Below, piece by piece: positions 1 through 7,224 of a DNA stretch of 64,000 nucleotides (positions are counted from its first letter, which is position 1; each line of letters begins with the position of its first letter). The notes under the pieces were generated by a model that saw nothing but the letters and a program-made list of their open reading frames with translations, did no database searches and had not been told where the DNA came from. This stretch comes from Pseudomonas sp. PH1b. GTDB taxonomy: Bacteria; Pseudomonadota; Gammaproteobacteria; Pseudomonadales; Pseudomonadaceae. The position numbers and the translations under genes were made by a program. The stretch is from the NCBI RefSeq assembly GCF_000633395.1, contig NZ_AYMU01000011.1:124001-188000 (forward strand). The letters are read 5' to 3'.

Positions 1-428
1 TGTACAAGGAATGGCGATAAATCTGGTCTTTCAAAGAATGGTAGATTGTTTTTTGGTTTTTTGTTTGCTTTCGCCATGAATCATTTCCTTGAAAGATTTG
101 AATGTGGGTGAGTTATGCTTTTGACTTAAAGCATACTAAAGTATACCGAGTCCAGAGGGTGGTTGGGCGCTGCGTTAAGCTTACAGCTTGCCTAGAGCTA
201 TAGTTTACTCTAACTGAGGCATGTCCCATGCCGTCGACTTCACCTACAGGTTCCCAACGCAATCCTGAAATGGACTTCGCCACCTTTACTGAGCTGCTCG
301 CAGCTGGACGTCACCACCATTTTTTGCGGCCGATGGATGTGTGCTTCTGTTTGACACTGTGTTGAAGTACGACCGGGAGCTGAAGATATTGCTCCTGTCA
401 GATTGCGTAAAATCTGATTACTTCCTGG
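1..428. other. Non-coding stretch, no gene recognised
   Basis: This AT-richer stretch lies downstream of the leftward LysR gene. The longest open frame with an ATG is 45 codons (228-365, plus strand); it has no convincing ribosome site and resembles no family I know. No tRNA, insertion-sequence end or clear terminator hairpin was seen. Confidence 0.5.
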
Positions 429-1337
429 CTAAATCTTCAAACTGGTTTTTAGGTTCGGCATAGACTCCAGTTCATGGAGCACCCAGTCAGCGAATTCACG
501 AGCCAGACTTTGTTGACCATGGAAGGGAATGATCAGGAAGTAGGGATGTGGTGCAGGAAATTCCACATCGAACAAGCGCACAAGGTGCCCCTGGGCCAGT
601 TCTTCCCCGGCCAGAATATGGTCACTGATAGTGACGCCGCCACCTGCTACGGCGGCGCGGATGGTCTGATAGGCGTCAGGTAGAAAGACGTTCTGGCGAA
701 CCTGTAGCCCCTGAACGCCAGCCGCAAGGAAGTAGCGGTTCCAGTCGGAGCCATCATCCTCATGCAGCAGAACCTGATACATCAGATCTCGTGGTTTGCG
801 TAGTTGTTCCTTGGCGTTGAGTAAGCGAGGGCTGCATACCGGAAAGTAATGGATGTCGCTCAGTGCGGCAAAACGCTGCCCCTCCAGGTGTATATCACCG
901 AAGGAAATGACCAGATCCGCCAGTCTCAGATCACCGCTTATCGGCAGTAAGTGCAGGGTCATTTCCTGATAGTTACGCTGAAAGCGCCTCAACAGTGGAG
1001 TTATTCGAGCCAGTAATGCCGGGGCACAGGCGATGTGCAGTTCGCTCGCCGGTTGTGACGATGGAAGCATGAGGTGAATGTGGCGCAATTGCTCAAACGC
1101 ACTGCTCAACTGCTGGCTTAGCTGATGGCCTGCGGGCGTTAGGCGTACCCCCTTGATACCTCGCTCAATCAAGGCCGCTCCCAGTTCATTCTCCAGCTTT
1201 TTTACCTGGTGGCTGATAGCGCCGTGGGTAACGTGTAGTTCTTGCGCGGCCCGTCCGACATTTCCCTGTCGGACCAATGCATCAAAAGCCTTAAGGGCGA
1301 TCAATGAGGGCATGCGCGGGGAATTTCTCCGATCCAT
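429..1337 (-). CDS. LysR-family transcriptional regulator (GcvA-like)
   Basis: The product has 302 residues, the normal LysR length. The N-terminal winged helix-turn-helix covers residues 10-70, with the typical segments ALKAFDALVRQGNVGRAAQ and THGAISHQVKKLE. A periplasmic-binding-protein-like effector domain follows from about residue 95. The start is preceded by an AGGGGG ribosome site. It is divergent from the transporter operon beginning at 1602, the usual arrangement when a LysR protein controls its neighbour. It therefore probably regulates the ABC transporter and amidohydrolase genes in response to the transported amine or a breakdown product. Family assignment is secure; the inducer is unknown. 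Confidence 0.9.
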   Translation of the reverse strand: MDRRNSPRMPSLIALKAFDALVRQGNVGRAAQELHVTHGAISHQVKKLENELGAALIERGIKGVRLTPAGHQLSQQLSSAFEQLRHIHLMLPSSQPASELHIACAPALLARITPLLRRFQRNYQEMTLHLLPISGDLRLADLVISFGDIHLEGQRFAALSDIHYFPVCSPRLLNAKEQLRKPRDLMYQVLLHEDDGSDWNRYFLAAGVQGLQVRQNVFLPDAYQTIRAAVAGGGVTISDHILAGEELAQGHLVRLFDVEFPAPHPYFLIIPFHGQQSLAREFADWVLHELESMPNLKTSLKI

Positions 1338-1601
1338 GAGGACCCCCTTATTGTGATTTTTATTCGTTGTTTTGCTCGAAAACTATTGGCTTGCCGTTAT
1401 TTCTATTCCTGTCAATGTTAGCCCCATAGCCATGAGAAAAGGCAATGGAGGCCTGATGCACTTCTCCTTATCGCTGGCATGCGGTCTTGATGTGGGTGAG
1501 TAGGAACAATGGTTTTATCACAGGACACCCATCTGGGGTCGCTTGATAGCCAAGTTGAGAATGGCCAGATCAATGGAGTGGTACCAAAGGAGAATCAAGG
1601 A
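1338..1601. promoter_or_regulatory. Divergent promoter region between lysR and the ABC transporter operon
   Basis: About 260 bp separate the two divergent start codons if the transporter gene starts at 1602. The lysR side is AT-rich, as expected for overlapping promoters and a LysR box. I could not fix a single T-N11-A site. An earlier in-frame ATG at 1509 lies inside this region but lacks the strong ribosome site seen before 1602. Confidence 0.45.
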
Positions 1602-2717
1602 ATGATTGATCGGCAAAGGATCGTTGAGGATGTTCTTGAAATAGCCCGGGAGCGTGGACAGGGAGCTGGTATCAGCCGGCGGAGTTTCAATCAGAGTCTC
1701 TTGCTGCTGGGGGCGCTTGCGGCGGCAGGGCCTTGGCAGAGAGCGCTTTCTGCTGGTGGCAATGTTGTGGTGTCGAATTGGGGAGGCGATGCGGTATCGG
1801 CCTTCGAGAAGAGTTATGCCGGTTTCAATCAGGCTTCCGGACATAAGCTGCAGATCGACGGCAGCGGGCCCTCCGAAGGCGCCCTGAAAACTCAGGTGAA
1901 TAGTGGCGCCGTGCGTTGGGACGTCTGCGACGGAGAGATGTATTCCTCTTATCGCTTGGGGCGCGGCGACGTCCTTAGTCCCATCGACTACACCGTGGTT
2001 GATAAATCGCTGGTGAACTTCGGTGACGTACATGACTTCGGCATTGCCAATTACAGCTACAGCTATGTGATTGGTTATGACCACAAGCGCTTTGGCGCCA
2101 ACCCTCCCCGTAGCTGGGCCGACTTCTGGGATGTGAAGAAGTACCCCGGCAAACGCACCCTGTACAAATGGATGAGCGCCAACCTCGAATGCGCTCTATT
2201 GGCTGATGGGGTTCCCCCCGAACAACTCTACCCGCTGGATGTTGATCGAGCACTGCGTAAGATCGAGTCGTTGATGCCGCATATCGTCACTCACTGGTCT
2301 ACCGGTGCCGAGTCACAGCAACTGCTGCTGGATGGCGAGGTGAGCATGGCGCAAATCTGGCATACCCGCGCCGAGTTAGTGAAGCAGGACAGTGGCGGAC
2401 GCATCGAGTGGAGCTTTGACGGCGGCATCCTCTCGCCTTCGGTGTGGATGGTTCCGAAAAAAAATCCGGCCGGAGCCAAGGCAGCCATGGACTTTATCGC
2501 CTATGCGTTGCGTCCGGAGGTGCAGGCACTGCTGATGCAGATCTACAACATGGGGCCGGTCAACTCGGAGGCCAACGGGTTGCTCAGTCTAGAGTTGCAG
2601 GCCATCAATCCAACAGCACCAGAGAATCGCAAGAAGCAGGTGATGCTCAACAACCGTTGGCATGCTGAACATTATGGCGAAACACTCGAACGCTATCTGG
2701 CATTGATCGGAGGCTGA
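1602..2717 (+). CDS. Tat-exported ABC transporter substrate-binding protein (PotD/spermidine-putrescine type)
   Basis: The 371-residue product begins at the ATG at 1602, chosen because AAGGAG at 1587-1592 sits nine bases upstream; an in-frame ATG at 1509 would add 31 residues. A twin-arginine signal (SRRSFNQSLLLLGALAAAG) is followed by a mature domain starting near GNVVVSNWGGD, the usual opening of PotD-type proteins. Later segments such as PRSWADFWDVKKYPGKR and VPKKNPAGAKAAMDFIAY fit family 1 extracellular solute-binding proteins. It should bind an amine or polyamine-like ligand in the periplasm and hand it to the two permeases encoded next, one base apart and then overlapping. The ligand is inferred from family only. 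Confidence 0.88.
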   Translation: MIDRQRIVEDVLEIARERGQGAGISRRSFNQSLLLLGALAAAGPWQRALSAGGNVVVSNWGGDAVSAFEKSYAGFNQASGHKLQIDGSGPSEGALKTQVNSGAVRWDVCDGEMYSSYRLGRGDVLSPIDYTVVDKSLVNFGDVHDFGIANYSYSYVIGYDHKRFGANPPRSWADFWDVKKYPGKRTLYKWMSANLECALLADGVPPEQLYPLDVDRALRKIESLMPHIVTHWSTGAESQQLLLDGEVSMAQIWHTRAELVKQDSGGRIEWSFDGGILSPSVWMVPKKNPAGAKAAMDFIAYALRPEVQALLMQIYNMGPVNSEANGLLSLELQAINPTAPENRKKQVMLNNRWHAEHYGETLERYLALIGG

Positions 2718-2718
2718 A

Positions 2719-3570
2719 ATGGGGATGCTCTCAAGGGAGGCTGTGCCGATCTATGGCTTGTTGATTTTGCCGTTGCCACTTCTGGTGTTGGCGGGATATC
2801 TGTTACCGACTTTTGGCGTGCTGAGCTGGAGCCTGAGCATGCCTGAAGTTGGGGTTCAGAACTACACCGCCATTCTGGACAGTGCAAACCTGCAAGCGGT
2901 GATCTGGCGGACGTTGCGTATCTGCCTACTAACCACTCTGATCAGTGTGGCTGTCGCCTATCTGATTGCCTATCGCTGGCGCTTCGCTACAGCCCGCGGC
3001 CGACAGTTCATCGAGCTGTTCGTGTTGTTGCCATTCTGGCTGTCGATGTTGATCCGTGCTTTTGCCTGGCTGGTATTGCTACGCAACACTGGCCCGATCA
3101 ATGAGGGGTTGTTAGGGCTGGGCTGGCTCGACGCGCCACTCCCCTTGGTGCGCAATGAGCTTGGGGCGTTGATTGGCATGGTGCATTTCATGGTGCCTTA
3201 CGCGGTTTTTCCGCTGATGTCATCGATGCGCCAGGTGGATGACAGCCTGTTGCGTGCTGCCAGCAGTCTGGGGGCTGATCATTGGCAGAGTATGCGTGCT
3301 GTGTTTCTGCCTTTGACACTGCCGGGCTTGGCTGCCGCCTCGATGATTGTCTTTGTCTTCAGTCTGGGATGCTTCGTGACACCGGCGCTGTTAGGGGGGG
3401 GCAAAGCGGCGATGCTGGCGGAGTATATTTATGTGCAGATGTTCCAGCTTTCCAATTGGGGGTTGGGGGCAGCACTGAGTATCGTGCTGATGCTGATGGT
3501 GGTCGGCTGTACTTTGCTCTTTGGTCGGTTGGTCGGCTTTCGCCGGTTGCTGGGGAGGGCTGAGTCATGA
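2719..3570 (+). CDS. ABC transporter permease, PotB-like
   Basis: The 283-residue integral membrane protein has about six hydrophobic segments. It carries the permease EAA-type loop, seen here as AASSLGADHWQSMRAVFLPLTLPG, which contacts the ATPase. It is the first of two permease subunits forming the channel with the product of the next gene, which starts inside its last codons (ATGA overlap). It starts one base after the binding-protein stop codon, so the three genes are co-translated. Homology to the spermidine/putrescine permease PotB/PotH group is clear; substrate specificity is not determinable. Confidence 0.88.
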   Translation: MGMLSREAVPIYGLLILPLPLLVLAGYLLPTFGVLSWSLSMPEVGVQNYTAILDSANLQAVIWRTLRICLLTTLISVAVAYLIAYRWRFATARGRQFIELFVLLPFWLSMLIRAFAWLVLLRNTGPINEGLLGLGWLDAPLPLVRNELGALIGMVHFMVPYAVFPLMSSMRQVDDSLLRAASSLGADHWQSMRAVFLPLTLPGLAAASMIVFVFSLGCFVTPALLGGGKAAMLAEYIYVQMFQLSNWGLGAALSIVLMLMVVGCTLLFGRLVGFRRLLGRAES

Positions 3571-4406
3571 GTCAGGCAGAGAATATCCACGTACCTATGT
3601 CCAGATCGGTACGTCAGCGCGGTGGTTATCCGAATCTGGGGGCAAACCTTTCACGGGTCGCCTTGATCCTGTCGGCATTGTTTCTACTGCTGCCGATTCT
3701 GGTGATTGTCCCTCTGTCGTTCGGTAACCAGCGTTATCTGGCATTCCCAGGTGCCGAGTGGTCGTTACGTCACTATGCAACCCTGCTTGATAGCGCCTGG
3801 TTACTGTCGATTATGCAAAGCCTGGGGCTGGCCCTGGTGGTGGGCGCGCTGAGTTGTGCACTGGCTGTGCTCTTCACCACTGGCATCTGGTTGCAGCGCC
3901 GTTATCGGGTCTTGCTGACGACCATCGTGCTACTGCCGATGATCGTGCCGCAGGTGGTTTCGGCCATGTCCATCTACTACCTCGATGCCCGCCTGGGAAT
4001 ACTCGACAGCTTGCTGGGAGTGGGGCTGGGTCATCTATTGATGGCCATGCCTTACTCGGTGATCGCGATGCTGGTGGCCTACAGCCGACTCGATATCTCG
4101 CTGTACAACGCCGCACGATCACTCGGTGCGGGCCTTTGGACAACCTTGCGCAAAGTGCTGATGCCTAACCTGCGGGCCGGCATGTTCACAAGCTTCTTCA
4201 TGGGTTTTGTCATGTCCTGGGAGGAGGTGGTGGTGAGCTTGTTCACCAGTGGGCTGAATGTCATGACCCTGCCCAAGCGAATCTGGGATGGCCTGCGCTA
4301 CAACCTCGACCCGGCGATTGCGGCGGTATCCACTTTGATGATCCTGATCACGCTGGTGGTGATGTTCGCTCGGATCTATATCGGGCAGCGAAGCCGAACG
4401 CGCTGA
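3567..4406 (+). CDS. ABC transporter permease, PotC-like
   Basis: This second permease subunit has 279 residues and about six membrane segments. Its EAA loop reads AARSLGAGLWTTLRKVLMPNL, followed by an aromatic/small-residue helix typical of PotC/PotI. The start overlaps the previous gene by four bases. A hairpin terminator follows at 4415. No ATP-binding subunit gene lies on either side, so the transporter must borrow an ATPase encoded elsewhere or be incomplete (see the truncated stub at 6837). Confidence 0.88.
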   Translation: MSQAENIHVPMSRSVRQRGGYPNLGANLSRVALILSALFLLLPILVIVPLSFGNQRYLAFPGAEWSLRHYATLLDSAWLLSIMQSLGLALVVGALSCALAVLFTTGIWLQRRYRVLLTTIVLLPMIVPQVVSAMSIYYLDARLGILDSLLGVGLGHLLMAMPYSVIAMLVAYSRLDISLYNAARSLGAGLWTTLRKVLMPNLRAGMFTSFFMGFVMSWEEVVVSLFTSGLNVMTLPKRIWDGLRYNLDPAIAAVSTLMILITLVVMFARIYIGQRSRTR

Positions 4407-4414
4407 TTCCTTCC

Positions 4415-4436
4415 GGGCCGCCCGTTCGGGCGGTCC
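4415..4436 (+). terminator. Rho-independent terminator/attenuator after the permease genes
   Basis: Arms GGGCCGCCCG (4415-4424) and CGGGCGGTCC (4427-4436) pair with one G-T wobble around a two-base TT turn and are followed by TTTAT. It lies between the transporter and the M24 hydrolase gene, so the last two genes may be expressed at a lower level or from their own promoter. Confidence 0.7.
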
Positions 4437-4487
4437 TTTATCAACCTGACGATTGAAGTGCACCTTTTCCCTAAGGAGGGAGTTCTC

Positions 4488-5639
4488 ATGCTGACTGCTT
4501 TTCCCGCACACACGTATCGCAGCCGTATTGACGCCGTCAAACGTCGTCTCGCCGAGCGTGATCTGGAGGCTCTGGTGGTGAACTATCCAGATAACATCAA
4601 CTACCTGACCGGCTTCGACAGCCTGGGCTTCCTCTGGTATCAGGCCCTGATCATCTCGCCAAAACTGGCTGAGCCGATCTTCATTACCCGCACCAGCGAA
4701 GAGCCTTGCACCTGGGAGCTGTCATGTATAAAAGATGCGATCTTCTATGACATTGCCAAGGAAGATCCGCTACGAATCGTTGCAGAAATGTTGGCCCAGG
4801 CGGGCTTGAGTCATGCACGGATCGGTCTGGAGATGTCCGCCTCGACCTTTTCTCCATTGCAGTTCCAGGCCCTGTGCGGTTACCTCCGGGAGGCGCATTT
4901 CGAGGACGCGTCGCTGGTGGTTGCAGAAGAGCGCTTGATTAAAAGTCCTCAGGAAATTGCTTATCAGCGCAGTGCCGCGCGTATGGCAGACCTGGGTATG
5001 CAGGCAGCGTTCGAGGCCTTGCGCCCAGGTATATCAGAAGTGGAAATGGCAGGTATTGTCGCTCATACCCTGGGCGAAGCCGGAAGTGAATACGCGGCCA
5101 TCAGTCCGATGTGCGCAACGGGGCGCCGCAGCACCATGACTCACGCCATGCCCCATCGGCAAATCATCAGTCATGGCGATGTAGTGATCCTCGAACATGC
5201 GGGGGTGTGCAATCGCTATCACGCGATACTGATGCGCACGGCGGTAATGGGGCAGCCCAATCCCCGTGTACGGGAGGTCTCAACCTTGCTCACGGAAGCG
5301 TTCAATGCTGCTGTCGAAACGGCCAGACCGGGTACTCCGGTGGGTGAGGTCAACCGGGTATGTAACGAGATTCTCGATCGAATTGATCTCTCACGTACAC
5401 GTGTACATCGCATTGGCTACAGCCTGGGCTTGGCATACCCGCCAACTTGGCTGGAGGCGATGATGCTCGACGAGACTGACGAGCATGTGTTCGAGCCCAA
5501 CATGTCGTTCTCTATCGAGCCGAATCTGTCGCTGTACAGCGAAGGCTTCGGCATCAAGCTCGGCGATACCGTGCTCTGTGGTCCGGAAGGTTCAAGTAGC
5601 CTGTCCGCGTTGCCGCCCGAGTTGATGATCATTGATTGA
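4488..5639 (+). CDS. M24-family 'pita-bread' hydrolase, creatinase/ectoine-hydrolase-like
   Basis: The 383-residue protein has an N-terminal creatinase-type domain (residues 1-140, with VVNYPDNINYLTGFDSLGF) and a C-terminal pita-bread domain. The start at 4488 follows AAGGAGG at 4473-4479; a GTG ten codons earlier is less likely. The two aspartates that bind metal in true M24 aminopeptidases align by eye with Glu236 and Ile247 (segments VVILEHAG and YHAILMRTAVMG). This loss is shared with creatinase-like members, suggesting a metal-independent amidine or cyclic-amidine hydrolase rather than a peptidase. The segment RIGYSLGLAYPP resembles ectoine hydrolases. The neighbouring deacetylase-like gene fits a two-step release of an acetylated amine. 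The substrate is unproven. Confidence 0.8.
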   Translation: MLTAFPAHTYRSRIDAVKRRLAERDLEALVVNYPDNINYLTGFDSLGFLWYQALIISPKLAEPIFITRTSEEPCTWELSCIKDAIFYDIAKEDPLRIVAEMLAQAGLSHARIGLEMSASTFSPLQFQALCGYLREAHFEDASLVVAEERLIKSPQEIAYQRSAARMADLGMQAAFEALRPGISEVEMAGIVAHTLGEAGSEYAAISPMCATGRRSTMTHAMPHRQIISHGDVVILEHAGVCNRYHAILMRTAVMGQPNPRVREVSTLLTEAFNAAVETARPGTPVGEVNRVCNEILDRIDLSRTRVHRIGYSLGLAYPPTWLEAMMLDETDEHVFEPNMSFSIEPNLSLYSEGFGIKLGDTVLCGPEGSSSLSALPPELMIID

Positions 5640-5650
5640 GGTGCGCGCGT

Positions 5651-6781
5651 ATGGATATTTTCTGGCATGACGATGTACTGCTTCATGATGCTGGCGCTGG
5701 AGTGTTCGAGGCACCGCCTAGTGGTCTGTTGTGGGAGCAGATGCAACATCCGGAGAGCAATCCGAGGTTGCTCAGCATGCGCGCCGTTCTGCAAAAAGGG
5801 CCAGTTTCTGGCGATCTGCGCTGGCACCGTGGGCGGCACGCTAGTGCGGTAGAGGTGTTGCGATTTCATGAAGCCGGTTACCTCGATGAACTGATTGAGG
5901 CGAATCAGGAGGGACGGCGTTTCAGTCCTACAACGCTGATGAATGCTGGTAGCTTGTTTGGCCTGTTGGCAGCTGCGGGTACTAGCGTTGCGGCGGGACA
6001 GAGCGTACTGAACAGCGGCAAACCTGCAATGGCCCTGGTTCGCCCTCCCGGTCACCATGCGGCGCCAGCCATGGCTGATGGTTACTGTTTTCTTAATAAC
6101 GCCGCCATCGCCGCACGAGCGCTACAGGCCAGTGGAGTCGAGCGGGTAGCGATTCTCGATTGGGATGTGCACCACGGCAATGGTACTCAGGAAGGCTTCT
6201 ACGAGGATCCGACGGTCTTTACCGTTTCGTTGCACATGGATCACGGCGCTTGGGGCGAAAGTCACCCGCAGACAGGTGCTGTGGATGAGCGTGGACGAGG
6301 TGCGGGGCTGGGGTACAACCTGAATCTTCCTCTGCCAATGGGTTCGGGCGACCTCTTGTACGAGCGAGTCCTGGTGGAATTGGTGGTGCCGCAATTGCGA
6401 CGCTTCTCACCTCAGGTGCTGATTGTCGCGAACGGCCTGGACGCTTCGCAGTTCGACCCCAATGGCCGCCAGTTACTGACGATGCAAGGCTTCAACCGAC
6501 TGGCACGACATGCGCGTGCTCTAGCTGATGAGTTGTGTGGTGGGCGTCTGCTGGTGGTGCAGGAAGGAGGCTACAACCCGGCCTACAGCGCTTTTTGCCT
6601 GCATGCCGCGACCGAGGGTTTCCTTGATCGGCCATCATCGTTGCCGGATCCATTGGCTTATATGCCGGAGTCTGTGGTGCGAACAGCACGGGATTTTCTG
6701 GACCTGAAGGAGCGCTTGGAAGGGGTAGGCTGGCCGTCTAGTGAAAGCTTGAGGGGGAAACCCTCAGAGCGGTGTGTTTGA
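5651..6781 (+). CDS. Class II histone-deacetylase-superfamily amidohydrolase (acetylpolyamine amidohydrolase-like)
   Basis: The 376-residue protein shows all hallmark motifs: RPPGHHA (His135-His136 charge relay), DWDVHHGNGT with zinc ligands Asp172 and His174, a third ligand Asp264 in NGLDASQFDPNG, and the transition-state tyrosine Tyr308 in QEGGYN. Such bacterial enzymes remove acetyl groups from acetylated polyamines or other amines. The ATG at 5651 is 12 bases after the M24 stop and follows GAGG. Together with the polyamine-type transporter and the M24 hydrolase it suggests uptake and breakdown of an N-acetylated amine. The specific substrate cannot be read from sequence. Confidence 0.88.
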   Translation: MDIFWHDDVLLHDAGAGVFEAPPSGLLWEQMQHPESNPRLLSMRAVLQKGPVSGDLRWHRGRHASAVEVLRFHEAGYLDELIEANQEGRRFSPTTLMNAGSLFGLLAAAGTSVAAGQSVLNSGKPAMALVRPPGHHAAPAMADGYCFLNNAAIAARALQASGVERVAILDWDVHHGNGTQEGFYEDPTVFTVSLHMDHGAWGESHPQTGAVDERGRGAGLGYNLNLPLPMGSGDLLYERVLVELVVPQLRRFSPQVLIVANGLDASQFDPNGRQLLTMQGFNRLARHARALADELCGGRLLVVQEGGYNPAYSAFCLHAATEGFLDRPSSLPDPLAYMPESVVRTARDFLDLKERLEGVGWPSSESLRGKPSERCV

Positions 6782-6836
6782 TAGCCGTGATTTGATCCGA
6801 TATCCCTGTTTCTATTCGTTTCAGGAGAGTCCGTAT

Positions 6837-6941
6837 ATGACGGTTTCTGAAAAACTCACAATGCTCCTGTGCATGCTGTTCACCTGTTTTCTGCCTGTTC
6901 AGGCAGCAGATCTGACGATCATCTCGTTTGGCGCAGCGTGA
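6837..6941 (+). pseudogene. Truncated 5' stub of a second ABC substrate-binding protein
   Basis: An ATG with an AGGAGAG ribosome site opens a 34-codon frame encoding a clear signal peptide ending in PVQAADLTIISFGAA, which is the standard export signal plus first beta strand of PotD-type binding proteins. A stop codon follows immediately and the next 280 bases (6942-7224) show no related sequence. I read this as the 5' remnant of a binding-protein gene whose body was removed. The missing ABC ATPase may have gone with it, and the break coincides with the border of the minus-strand three-gene operon. Confidence 0.7.
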
Positions 6942-7224
6942 ATCATCCCGAGGTCTTGGGTTGGGGGCGGTGCAGGTGTTGCATGGAAAGTGCCGCTGAA
7001 AAGAGCAGTCAAAACGATGAAGCATCGGGCTGAGTAAGCGCTGCATCAGCATATCCTTCGCCTCGGCTCGAAACCGGCCGATCGCGGATGATGATGCCGG
7101 TCACAGGCCCACACGGACCTATGGGTGCTGGCCCTGCCAGCGATGGGGTCAGGCGACCCTACCGCTGGCGAACCGGCTGTTGCAGCCTTGCGCCTGGCCT
7201 CCCCCCAGGGGCTGGCCGGGTTCA

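Noticed and set aside
228..365. 45-codon plus-strand ORF near the left end
   Set aside because: No ribosome site, no recognisable family, and composition typical of non-coding sequence.
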